Shown in pieces: positions 13,834 to 21,134 of a stretch of DNA of 38,080 nucleotides. The DNA comes from Gemmatimonadota bacterium (lineage in GTDB: Bacteria > ARS69). Location: assembly GCA_030747075.1 (NCBI GenBank), contig JASLLL010000027.1:1-38080 (forward strand). The letters are read 5' to 3'. A program made the translations under genes and the position numbers. A model generated the notes under the pieces. The model was not told where the DNA came from, made no database searches, and worked only from the letters and a program-made list of their open reading frames with translations. Positions within the stretch are counted from its first letter, which is position 1. Every line of letters begins with the position of its first letter.

Positions 13834-14549
13834 AGCGGCTTGCGGGGTTCTGCGCGGCGTCGGTTCTGGCTTGCCTGACCGGGATGGTTCTCTTCCATCT
13901 GGGAATGCTCACCTTCGTTCGCGCCGGGGTGGAGACGCGCCTGCCGGACCTGACGGGGCGTCCATTGCCGCAGGCCCGGGAGGAACTGGAAGCGTCGGGA
14001 TTCACCGCCGTCGCGGACCGGGAGGTTCACGACACGCGTTACCCGGAAGGCGCCGTGGTGGAACAGCGCCCCGCTCCGGGCGAAATCCTTCGCCGCGGCC
14101 GGAAGGTCTGGTTGACCGTCTCTCTGGGGGTGCGCCGCACCGAAGTGCCCTCCGTGGCCGGGAAGACGGTCCGGCAGGCGGGGATTGTGCTGGAGGCCGG
14201 AGGGTTCCGCCCGGGTGCGGTGCTGCGGGTGTCGCACCCGACGGCGGAGTACAACGCGGTCATCTCGCAGGATCCACCGGCCGGATCGAAGCGGGCGGAG
14301 GGGACGCGTGTGGCTCTCCTGGTGAGCGGCGGTAGGGATGCCCGGGACTTTGTCCTGCCGCGCTTCGCCGGGCTCACCGTGAGAGAGGCTGAGCGGATCC
14401 TTACGGACCACGGGTTTCGCTTGGGGGAGAAGTCTTTGCGGGCGGATGAGTTTGCCGCGCGCGGCGTGGTGATTCGGCAGAACCCGCCCGCCGGGAGCCG
14501 CGTTTGGGCGGGAATGGCCGTGGACCTGGTCGTCTCTGCCGGGGATTGA
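13830..14549 (+). CDS. Membrane-anchored triple-PASTA-domain protein
   Basis: A 239-residue protein with one N-terminal membrane segment (about residues 5-28) and three extracytoplasmic PASTA repeats at about 36-100, 101-168 and 171-238. Each carries the repeat pattern of a V/LP.. start followed by A...L...GF and .Q.P.PG. PASTA domains bind muropeptides or beta-lactams in penicillin-binding proteins and PASTA kinases. This protein has no kinase or transpeptidase domain, so it may be a cell-wall sensing or scaffold partner. The GTG start has GGAGG at 13819-13823 and overlaps the rsmB stop in GTGA. The role in cell-wall biology is inference; the domain call is good. Confidence 0.85.
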   Translation: MKRLAGFCAASVLACLTGMVLFHLGMLTFVRAGVETRLPDLTGRPLPQAREELEASGFTAVADREVHDTRYPEGAVVEQRPAPGEILRRGRKVWLTVSLGVRRTEVPSVAGKTVRQAGIVLEAGGFRPGAVLRVSHPTAEYNAVISQDPPAGSKRAEGTRVALLVSGGRDARDFVLPRFAGLTVREAERILTDHGFRLGEKSLRADEFAARGVVIRQNPPAGSRVWAGMAVDLVVSAGD

Positions 14550-14576
14550 CCCTGGCCGGGCGGACCGTGCTATCTT
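14546..14576 (+). promoter_or_regulatory. Possible promoter for rpe
   Basis: TTGACC (14546-14551) and TATCTT (14571-14576) lie upstream of rpe, starting at the stop of the PASTA gene. The spacer is 19 bases, longer than ideal. The gap to rpe is one of the few in this block long enough to hold a promoter. It is a weak candidate. Confidence 0.35.
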
Positions 14577-14601
14577 CCCGCACATCCTCGGGAGGCGTTG
14601 C

Positions 14602-15303
14602 ATGGAACCGGTTGTTCGCGTGGCCCCATCCATTCTTGCCGCGGATTTCACCTGCCTCGCGGACGAGATCCGCCGCGCGGAGGCAGGCGGCGCGGATCTT
14701 CTCCACCTCGATGTGATGGACGGTGCCTTCGTTCCGAACATCAGCTTCGGGCCGCTCGTGGTGGAGGCAGTTCGCCGAGTCACCCGTCTTCCGCTGGATG
14801 TGCACCTCATGATTGAAGAGCCCGTCCGGTATGTGGAGGCGTTTGCCGGAGCCGGCGCCCGGTGGCTGACGGTTCATGTCGAGGCGTGCGCGGATGTGGC
14901 GGGCACGCTGGAGGAGATCCGCGTGCAGGGCCTGCGCCCGGGGCTGGCGCTTCGTCCGGGGACGCCCTTCGCGGAGGTGGAGCCGTTTCTTGACGCGCTG
15001 GACCTTCTGCTGGTGATGACGGTGGAACCCGGCTTCGGCGGGCAGTCTTACATGGAAGATCAGGAGCCCAAGTTGGCCAGAGCCCGCCAGCTCCGCGAAA
15101 GCGCGGGGCACTCCTACCGGATTGAGGTGGACGGAGGGATCGGCCGGACGACCGCCCCCGGCGCCGTGGCGGCGGGAGCGGAGTTCCTGGTGGCGGGGTC
15201 CGCGCTCTTCACCGACCCGGACCTGCCCGGTTTTGTGAGCACCCTCCAGAAACTGGCAGGAAGCCCCTCAGCGGACCCGGAGCAGGGGAGTTCGGCGCCC
15301 TGA
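14602..15303 (+). CDS. rpe: Ribulose-phosphate 3-epimerase
   Basis: A 233-residue TIM-barrel enzyme that interconverts ribulose 5-phosphate and xylulose 5-phosphate in the pentose phosphate pathway. Metal and catalytic residues are H35 and D37 (HLDVMDGAFVPN), H68 (DVHLMI) and D177 (EVDGGIG). The MTVEPGFGGQ motif is also present. The ATG follows GGGAGG. A short Ser/Pro-rich tail of about 15 residues extends past the usual barrel end. The placement after rsmB and the PASTA gene recalls the Gram-positive rsmB/PASTA-kinase/rpe neighbourhood, with a kinase-less PASTA protein here. Confidence 0.95.
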   Translation: MEPVVRVAPSILAADFTCLADEIRRAEAGGADLLHLDVMDGAFVPNISFGPLVVEAVRRVTRLPLDVHLMIEEPVRYVEAFAGAGARWLTVHVEACADVAGTLEEIRVQGLRPGLALRPGTPFAEVEPFLDALDLLLVMTVEPGFGGQSYMEDQEPKLARARQLRESAGHSYRIEVDGGIGRTTAPGAVAAGAEFLVAGSALFTDPDLPGFVSTLQKLAGSPSADPEQGSSAP

Positions 15304-15327
15304 CCGGCCCTGCCGCGGGGTTTCTCC

Positions 15328-15356
15328 TTGATTCTCCCGGGGGTGCTTGGTAGTTT
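15328..15356 (+). promoter_or_regulatory. Candidate promoter for ffh-rpsP-rimM-trmD-rplS
   Basis: TTGATT (15328-15333) and TAGTTT (15351-15356) are spaced by 17 bases. They lie in the gap between rpe and ffh, 40 bases before the ffh start. The placement suits the ribosomal-protein and SRP transcript that follows. Confidence 0.45.
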
Positions 15357-15395
15357 CCCTCGTTCAATGTCGGGATTTGTGCCTTGGAGGCTCTC

Positions 15396-16757
15396 TTGTT
15401 CGAGGATCTCAGCTCGAGACTGGAGGGAGTCTTCCGTGCCCTGAAGGGGCGGGGCGTCCTGACCGAGGAGAATATCCAGGAGTCTCTGCGGGAGGTTCGC
15501 CGCGCTCTTCTGGAAGCCGATGTTCATTACCGGGTGGCCCGCGACTTCGTGAAGCGGGTGGAGACCCGCGCGGTCGGGGAGACGGTCCTGCGGGGGCTTC
15601 ATCCCGGGCAGCAGGTCATTCAGGTGGTTCACGAGGAGCTCGTGGAGCTTCTCGGAGGCACCACCGCCGCCCCGACTCTCTCCGGAAGCCCGCCGGTTCC
15701 GGTGATGGTTGTGGGGCTGCAGGGCTCGGGGAAGACCACCACCTGCGCGAAACTGGCCCGCTGGCTGGTAGAGCAGGGAAGGCGGCCGTATCTCGTACCT
15801 GCGGATCCGTATCGGCCCGCGGCCCGGGACCAGCTGATTCAGCTGGCTCGTGCCGGGGGGCATCCGGTCTATGAGGGGCCGGAGTCCGACGCGGTGGAGA
15901 TCTGCGCGGCGGGTGTGGCCGCGGCGGTGAACGAGGCCGCGGATGTGGTGCTTCTGGACACCGCCGGTCGGCTTCATGTGGACGCGGAGCTGATGGCGGA
16001 GTTGACGGCCATTCGCGGCCGTGTGAAGCCGCGCGAAGTTCTGCTGGTGGTGGACGGGATGATCGGGCAGGACTCGGTCCGTGTCGCCGAGGCCTTTCAG
16101 CAGGAAATCGGCATCGACGGTGTGGTGCTGACGAAGATGGACGGCGATGCCCGCGGAGGCGCGGCGCTTTCCGTCCGACAGGTGACCGGCGTTCCGGTGA
16201 AGTTCCTGGGCGTCGGAGAGGGTGCGGAGGCGCTGGAGTTGTTCCATCCGGATCGGATGGCCTCCCGCATTCTGAACATGGGAGATGTCCAGAGCCTCGT
16301 GGAGCGCGCCCAGGGCGCGGTCACGGAAGACGAGGCCCAGGCGGTCACCCGAAAGCTCGCCCGGGACGAGTTCGACCTGGAGGACTTTCGGGACCAGCTT
16401 CGGAAGGTCCGGAAAATGGGATCTCTCGGACAACTCGTCGGGATGCTCCCCGGCGTGCCCCGGGAAGCACTCTCCCGGATCGAGGAAGACGGCGGAAAGA
16501 GTCTCCGCCGGACAGAGGCGATCATCTGTTCGATGACGCCCGCGGAAAGAGCCCGGCCCGGTATCCTGAACGGGAGCCGCCGGAAGCGGATCGCTCGCGG
16601 AAGTGGCACGGCGGTCCGGGAAGTGAACCAGCTGCTCCGGCAGTTCACCGAGATGCGCCGCATGATGAAGCGCATGGGCGGGAAGTCCGGACGGAAGGGT
16701 GGCAGGAAACAAAGAGGAATGGCGGGCGGGCCTTTCGGTCGGCTCATCGGTCGTTGA
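15396..16757 (+). CDS. ffh: Signal recognition particle GTPase Ffh
   Basis: A 453-residue SRP54 homologue that binds signal sequences and 4.5S/6S RNA and delivers ribosomes to FtsY and the Sec translocon. It has the N domain, the G domain with GLQGSGKTTT (from about residue 107), DTAGRLHVD and TKMDGDARGG, and the methionine-bearing M domain. RIARGSGT and the run MRRMMKRM form the RNA-binding and signal-binding region. I choose TTG 15396 because GGAGG at 15386-15390 is well placed and the protein then begins FEDLSSRLEGVFRAL, like the family. A TTG four codons earlier overlaps that binding site. rpsP follows. Confidence 0.95.
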   Translation: MFEDLSSRLEGVFRALKGRGVLTEENIQESLREVRRALLEADVHYRVARDFVKRVETRAVGETVLRGLHPGQQVIQVVHEELVELLGGTTAAPTLSGSPPVPVMVVGLQGSGKTTTCAKLARWLVEQGRRPYLVPADPYRPAARDQLIQLARAGGHPVYEGPESDAVEICAAGVAAAVNEAADVVLLDTAGRLHVDAELMAELTAIRGRVKPREVLLVVDGMIGQDSVRVAEAFQQEIGIDGVVLTKMDGDARGGAALSVRQVTGVPVKFLGVGEGAEALELFHPDRMASRILNMGDVQSLVERAQGAVTEDEAQAVTRKLARDEFDLEDFRDQLRKVRKMGSLGQLVGMLPGVPREALSRIEEDGGKSLRRTEAIICSMTPAERARPGILNGSRRKRIARGSGTAVREVNQLLRQFTEMRRMMKRMGGKSGRKGGRKQRGMAGGPFGRLIGR

Positions 16758-16799
16758 TCAGAGTCCATTCGCCGCGGAACGCGGGGAGGTGAGAGTTCA

Positions 16800-17309
16800 T
16801 TGGCAGTCAAGCTCCGTCTGGCCAGACACGGAAACCGGAAGCGACCCTTCTACCGCGTGGTGGTGGCGGAGAGCGCTCATCGTCGGGATGGACGGTTTAT
16901 CGACATGGTCGGGACCTACGATCCCTTGAAGAAGCCGGCCGTCATCGAGGTGAAGGCGGATAAGGTTCTGCACTGGCTTTCCGTGGGTGCGCAGCCGTCG
17001 CCGACCGTGCGGAGCATTCTGGCGAAGACCGGGGTGTGGGCGCACTGGCGCGCCGTTCAGGACGGCAGCGCGCAACTGTCCGACATGACCGGTCGCGTGG
17101 ACGGCACGCTGGAGCGCGCGCGGGACGACCGCCCGTCGAAGAAGGTGGTTGCGAAGCTGGAGTCCGCCGAAGCCGAGGCCGTGGAAGCGGCGGCTGCGGA
17201 AGAGACGGCGGCGGACGAGGCTCCGGCGGCGGAAGAGGAAGCCCCGGCGGCGGAAGAGACTGCGGCGGCGGAAGAGGCTCCCGAAGAGAAGACCGGGGAG
17301 AGCGCCTGA
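16800..17309 (+). CDS. rpsP: Ribosomal protein bS16 with long acidic tail
   Basis: A 169-residue small-subunit protein. Residues 1-80 or so are the conserved bS16 core ([20 protein letters not shown], then [10 protein letters not shown] and [17 protein letters not shown]). Most bS16 proteins are about 80-100 residues long. This one carries roughly 55 extra C-terminal residues made almost only of Ala and Glu, encoded by repeated GCGGAAGAG-like units, probably disordered and strongly acidic. The TTG start has GGGGAGG at 16784-16790. The small KH-domain RNA-binding gene (khpA) often found between rpsP and rimM is absent here. Confidence 0.93.
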   Translation: MAVKLRLARHGNRKRPFYRVVVAESAHRRDGRFIDMVGTYDPLKKPAVIEVKADKVLHWLSVGAQPSPTVRSILAKTGVWAHWRAVQDGSAQLSDMTGRVDGTLERARDDRPSKKVVAKLESAEAEAVEAAAAEETAADEAPAAEEEAPAAEETAAAEEAPEEKTGESA

Positions 17310-17337
17310 GTAACGGCACGGGCCCGGGAGGAATACG

Positions 17338-17880
17338 GTGACTGATCGCGTGGGCCTTCTGGAAGTGGCACGCCTCGGAAAGCCGCACGGACTGCGTGGC
17401 GAGATCTCCGCGCAGCTGTTTGGCGTGAATCTGGCGGAGCTGGAGGAACTGAAGCGTCTCGTCCTCCGGCTGGAGTCCGGCGAGGATCGACCGGTCTGTG
17501 TCATCGGGGGGCGGCCCAAGGGGAAAGGGCTCATCCTCGCGCTGGACCTTCTGCCGGATCGGACCGCGGCGGAGGGCGCTCGGGGAGCGGTCCTCCTCTC
17601 CCCGCGGGAGGATCTTCCGAAGCCGGAAGAGGGAGAGTGGTTCGTGACCGACCTCGTGGGACTGTCGGTTGCGGACGAAGAGGGAAGCGAGATCGGAACG
17701 CTGGAAGAGGTGCTCACGCTTCCGGCAAACGATGTGTTGGTGGTTCGCGGGAAGCTCGGCGAGGTTCTGCTCCCGGCCATCCCCGAGGTGATTCGGAAAG
17801 TGAACCTCGACGAACGGAAGATGACCGTTCACATTCTCCCCGGGCTGGTTGATGTGCCTGCGGAGAAGGGCGCGTCGTGA
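17338..17880 (+). CDS. rimM: Ribosome maturation factor RimM
   Basis: A 180-residue 30S assembly factor that binds uS19 and acts on the 16S head domain. The N-terminal RimM domain has the signature [11 protein letters not shown]. The C-terminal PRC-barrel has [21 protein letters not shown] and LLPAIPEVI. The GTG start has GGGAGG at 17326-17331. Its stop overlaps the trmD start in GTGA. The rpsP-rimM-trmD-rplS order is conserved widely across bacteria. Confidence 0.94.
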   Translation: MTDRVGLLEVARLGKPHGLRGEISAQLFGVNLAELEELKRLVLRLESGEDRPVCVIGGRPKGKGLILALDLLPDRTAAEGARGAVLLSPREDLPKPEEGEWFVTDLVGLSVADEEGSEIGTLEEVLTLPANDVLVVRGKLGEVLLPAIPEVIRKVNLDERKMTVHILPGLVDVPAEKGAS

Positions 17881-18656
17881 GGTTTACGGTGTTCACGCTC
17901 TTCCCGGATCTGATCCGGGAGGGGTGTCGGCCTTCAGTCCTCGGGCAGGCGGTCGACAAGGGTGTTCTTTCGGTGGAGACGGTCGATCCCCGGGAGTTCT
18001 CCACCGACCGGCACCGTTCGGTCGATGATCTCCCCTTCGGGGGCGGTGCGGGGATGGTGCTCATGCCCGGCCCCCTCTCCGAGGCTCTCGACGGAGCTTT
18101 GGAGAAGGAGTCGGCCGACGAGAAACCGCGGGTCGTTTTCCTCTCGCCGGGAGGGAGGCGGTTCGATCAGGATGTGGCCCGGGATCTGGCGGAGGAATCC
18201 TCCGTGTTCCTGGTCTGCGGTCGGTACAAGGGAATCGACGAGCGCGTGCGGGACCGCTACGCGACGGACGAGATCTCCATCGGAGACTATGTCCTGTCCG
18301 GAGGGGAACTGGCGGCGCTGGTTGTGATCGACGCGGTCATGCGGCTTCTCCCGGGCGCTCTGGGAGATTTCGCGAGCGCGGAGGATGACGCCATCTACTC
18401 CGGGTTGCTTTCCGCACCGGAGTACACGAGGCCGAGAGTCTTTCGCGGGGCCGAGGTGCCGGAGGTGCTCGTCTCCGGGCACCACGAGAATGTTCGCCGC
18501 TGGCGGCGGCAGGAGGCGCTTCGCAGGACGCTGGAGCGTCGGCCCGACCTGCTGGAGTCGGCGGATCTGTCACGGGAGGACCGGAGATTCCTGCGGGAGT
18601 TGCGGTCAGGGAGAGGTTCGGAGGAACTGGAATCGGGCGGCGACACCCGTCCGTGA
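17877..18656 (+). CDS. trmD: tRNA (guanine37-N1)-methyltransferase TrmD
   Basis: A 259-residue SPOUT-class methyltransferase that makes m1G37 and prevents +1 frameshifting. It starts [12 protein letters not shown] and has the trefoil-knot motifs [21 protein letters not shown] and [11 protein letters not shown], the SAM-binding and catalytic region. The C-terminal domain motif [11 protein letters not shown] is intact. The GTG start overlaps the rimM stop by four bases, with GGAGAAGG nearby. The length matches the family. Confidence 0.95.
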   Translation: MRFTVFTLFPDLIREGCRPSVLGQAVDKGVLSVETVDPREFSTDRHRSVDDLPFGGGAGMVLMPGPLSEALDGALEKESADEKPRVVFLSPGGRRFDQDVARDLAEESSVFLVCGRYKGIDERVRDRYATDEISIGDYVLSGGELAALVVIDAVMRLLPGALGDFASAEDDAIYSGLLSAPEYTRPRVFRGAEVPEVLVSGHHENVRRWRRQEALRRTLERRPDLLESADLSREDRRFLRELRSGRGSEELESGGDTRP

Positions 18657-18672
18657 GAAAGGGGGAGCGATC

Positions 18673-19023
18673 ATGGTTGACCTGATCCGGCTGGCGGAGG
18701 GGAAGGGTCTCCGGACTGACATTCCCGACTTCGGGCCGGGAGATACCATTACTGTGCATGTCACCGTCCGCGAAGGAAGCAAGGAACGAGTGCAGCTCTT
18801 TCGGGGGAATGTGATCCAGATTCGCGGGAGCGGGATTCGCCGAACGGTCACCGTGCGGAAGATCGCGAACGGGTTCGGGGTGGAGCGCGTCTTCCCGATG
18901 CATTCGCCGTCGGTGGCTCGGTTCGAGGTGGTGCGTCGCGGTCGAGTTCGCCGCGCGAAGCTGTTCTACCTCCGGGGAAGGTCCGGCAAGGCTGCACGGA
19001 TCCGCGAGCGTCGAAACACCTGA
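18673..19023 (+). CDS. rplS: Ribosomal protein bL19
   Basis: A 116-residue large-subunit protein located at the 30S-50S interface. Family motifs are [33 protein letters not shown] and the C-terminal [13 protein letters not shown] 18673 has GGGGGAG at 18661-18667. The same frame is open for nearly 100 codons to the left through trmD, but that part is a shadow and not bL19. rnhB starts two bases after its stop. Confidence 0.96.
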   Translation: MVDLIRLAEGKGLRTDIPDFGPGDTITVHVTVREGSKERVQLFRGNVIQIRGSGIRRTVTVRKIANGFGVERVFPMHSPSVARFEVVRRGRVRRAKLFYLRGRSGKAARIRERRNT

Positions 19024-19024
19024 G

Positions 19025-19669
19025 ATGGCTGTTTCGCGCCGGGGAGTGGAGACCGCGTATCGCCGGGAGCGGCGCATCGCCCGGGTAGTGGGGGGAGATG
19101 TCGCCGGGATCGATGAGGCAGGGCGCGGTCCGCTGGCCGGTCCCGTCGTGGCGGCGGCCGTCGTGCTGGACCCGTCCGACCCCATCGACGGCCTCGGAGA
19201 TTCGAAGAAGCTCACACCGCGCGCCCGGGAGCGGCTCTTCGCCGAGATTCGCAGTCGGGCCGTGGGCATCGGCATCGGCTGGGCGGGGCACGGGCTCATC
19301 GACCGGATCAATATCCTCCGAGCCACGCACTTCGCCATGCGCCGGGCCGTGGAGCGGCTCCCGCACGCACCGTCGCATCTTCTGGTCGATGGCCTTCCGG
19401 TTCCCGGGCTCCCCTGTCGCCATACCGCGCTCGTGAAGGGGGACTCGCGGTGCGCGTCCATCATGGCGGCGTCCATCGTGGCAAAGGTCGTGCGTGACCG
19501 GCACATGATCCGGCTGGCGAAGCGGTTTCCGGAGTATGGCTTTGAGCGACACAAGGGGTATCCTGCTGTCGTGCATCGCGAGGCGCTGGAGAGAGTCGGT
19601 CCGTGTGTTCATCATCGGCGAACCTTTTCCGGCGTTCGGGAGCGGATCCCCGAGGGAGCGCATCGGTGA
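19025..19669 (+). CDS. rnhB: Ribonuclease HII
   Basis: A 214-residue enzyme that removes ribonucleotides and RNA from RNA-DNA hybrids. Catalytic residues are D30, E31 (GIDEAGRGPLAGP), D122 (VDGLPVPG) and D140 (KGDSRCASIMAASIVAK). The spacing between the last two equals that in E. coli. The length is normal. It starts right after rplS. Its stop overlaps the yraN start in GTGA, a frequent rnhB-yraN linkage. Confidence 0.95.
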   Translation: MAVSRRGVETAYRRERRIARVVGGDVAGIDEAGRGPLAGPVVAAAVVLDPSDPIDGLGDSKKLTPRARERLFAEIRSRAVGIGIGWAGHGLIDRINILRATHFAMRRAVERLPHAPSHLLVDGLPVPGLPCRHTALVKGDSRCASIMAASIVAKVVRDRHMIRLAKRFPEYGFERHKGYPAVVHREALERVGPCVHHRRTFSGVRERIPEGAHR

Positions 19670-20040
19670 GAACTTCTCCTGCACGCGGACGATGGGCGGA
19701 AGATCAGGCGCTACGGTTTCTAACCTGCGCGGGGATGCGCCTGTTGGCGCGAAATGTCCGCCAGGGCGGGGGCGAGATCGATCTGGTTCTGGAGGACGGA
19801 CACACGCTGGTGTTCGTGGAGGTCAAGGCCCGGCGGAAATCGGCGGGGCGTGCGGCAGAAGCCGTGACTCTCGCAAAGCAAGGGAGGATTGCCAGCGCGG
19901 CCTCGGTCTGGCTTGCGCGGAACGGCGTCCCCGCAGGGGGGTGTCGATTTGATGTCGTGACGGTGGCGGGCACGGGCCCCGACCTTGCCGTCGAGCATAT
20001 TCCGGGGGCTTTTGACGCTCCCGCACGCCCCGGTATCTGA
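19666..20040 (+). CDS. yraN: YraN/UPF0102 nuclease-like protein
   Basis: A 124-residue protein of the UPF0102 family with a restriction-endonuclease-like fold. The motifs GGGEIDLV and LVFVEVKAR hold the conserved acidic and lysine residues expected at the active site. The true substrate in the cell is unclear for the family. The GTG start overlaps the rnhB stop, and GAGGGAG lies just upstream. The same frame is open for 21 codons further left, but these lie inside rnhB. Confidence 0.9.
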   Translation: MRTSPARGRWAEDQALRFLTCAGMRLLARNVRQGGGEIDLVLEDGHTLVFVEVKARRKSAGRAAEAVTLAKQGRIASAASVWLARNGVPAGGCRFDVVTVAGTGPDLAVEHIPGAFDAPARPGI

Positions 20041-20052
20041 GGAGGAACTGCC

Positions 20053-20199
20053 GTGAAAATCGTTCTTGTTCTGCTCCTCGGAATCCTCGCAATGAACGCG
20101 GTCCTCATTCTGGGGGTGGCCGTGGTGCTCATTGCCGACCATATTCGTTCGCGCCGACACGCGGAAACCGAAGACGAATCCGAAGGAGAACAGACATGA
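20053..20199 (+). CDS. Small single-pass membrane peptide (48 residues)
   Basis: I do not recognise a family. The frame starts GTG at 20053 with a strong GGAGGAAC ribosome binding site right after the yraN stop, and ends TGA at 20197-20199. The TGA overlaps the ATG of the next gene in ATGA. Residues 1-28 or so are strongly hydrophobic (MKIVLVLLLGILAMN and LILGVAVVLIA), then a short basic stretch (RSRR) and an acidic tail (ETEDESEGEQ). This predicts a single membrane anchor with a cytosolic charged tail. The tight coupling on both sides and the good ribosome binding site support a real gene. Confidence 0.7.
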   Translation: MKIVLVLLLGILAMNAVLILGVAVVLIADHIRSRRHAETEDESEGEQT

Positions 20200-21056
20200 G
20201 AGTGATCGCAATGGGGCTGGCGCTTCTTCTTCTGGCGTCCGGGTGCGGGGATCAGGGCGTGGACCCACGCGTTCAGGAGGCCTATGACCTGGTGGTCAGT
20301 GGAAGCGTGGACGAGGGAATCGCCATGGCAAACGCCATTCTTGTGGACGACCCCGACCATGCGGGAGCCATGAATGTTCTGGGGCTCGGGCTTTATAAAG
20401 CGGGAGATGCGGAAGGATCGATCCAGCAGTACCTGCGCGCGCTGGAGGTAAGGCCGGACTTCCCGGAAGCCCACTTCAATCTGGGCAACTCCCATGTCGC
20501 CCTTCTTCATCGAGCCAAGGCGGAAGCGGCGTTCCGGCGTGCCGTGGAACTGGAGCCGGACTTCGAGCTGGCCAGGTACAACCTCGGGAAGATCCACGAC
20601 GGTGCGGGTCGCAAGGAAGAGGCGCTGACCGAGTTTCAGAAGTGCGCGGAACTGGATCCGCAGTTCATTCCGGCCATCCTTTCCGCGGGGCAGCTCCTGG
20701 ACGGGAAGGGGGACTACCCCGGCGCCATCGGGTATTACGAGCGCCTTCTGGAACTGGATCCGGCATTCAAGGAGGGGCGCGTTCTTCTGGGCAATGCATG
20801 GATTCGGTCGGGGGCGCCGGATGCCGTATCCCGGGCCGGAGAGCAGTTCCGCATTGCCGTCGAGATCGATCAGGAGTACCTCGACGGCGTGTACAGCCTG
20901 GCCGTGGCCTGCGGCCTCATGAACAAGATAGACGATGCCGCAAGGTGGTATCGTCGGGTGCTGGAGCTTGCTGAGCCGGGTTCCGTGGTAGCCGTGGAGG
21001 CGACCCGTTTCCTGACGACGCAGTTGCCTCCGCCCCCCGAGGGTGCTTCCGACTGA
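20196..21056 (+). CDS. TPR-repeat lipoprotein
   Basis: A 286-residue protein with a lipoprotein signal peptide (MRVIAMGLALLLL, then ASGC; C17 would be lipidated). About six tetratricopeptide repeats follow (ALEVRPDFPEAHFNLGNSH, AVELEPDFELARYNLG and so on). TPR lipoproteins act as protein-protein scaffolds in the periplasm or on the outer membrane. The binding partner cannot be read from sequence. A Pro-rich stretch (PPPPEG) ends the protein. It overlaps the small membrane peptide by four bases, so they may work together. Two more TPR lipoproteins lie at the right end of the window. Confidence 0.88.
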   Translation: MRVIAMGLALLLLASGCGDQGVDPRVQEAYDLVVSGSVDEGIAMANAILVDDPDHAGAMNVLGLGLYKAGDAEGSIQQYLRALEVRPDFPEAHFNLGNSHVALLHRAKAEAAFRRAVELEPDFELARYNLGKIHDGAGRKEEALTEFQKCAELDPQFIPAILSAGQLLDGKGDYPGAIGYYERLLELDPAFKEGRVLLGNAWIRSGAPDAVSRAGEQFRIAVEIDQEYLDGVYSLAVACGLMNKIDDAARWYRRVLELAEPGSVVAVEATRFLTTQLPPPPEGASD

Positions 21057-21093
21057 TCCGCGGGTTCTTCCTGCGGTTGTGTGCTCCCTTTCA

Positions 21094-21128
21094 CTCCCCG
21101 ATTCGACAGGTTTTCATCGATCGGGGAG
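21094..21128 (+). promoter_or_regulatory. RNA hairpin hiding the comM ribosome binding site
   Basis: CTCCCCGAT (21094-21102) pairs perfectly with ATCGGGGAG (21120-21128), nine base pairs around a 17-base loop. The right arm contains the GGGGAG of the comM Shine-Dalgarno sequence, only a few bases before the GTG start at 21135. As RNA this would hold the binding site closed. Either another pairing, a protein, or temperature could release it. It is seen in the sequence; regulation is inference. Confidence 0.5.
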
Positions 21129-21134
21129 GTGGCT

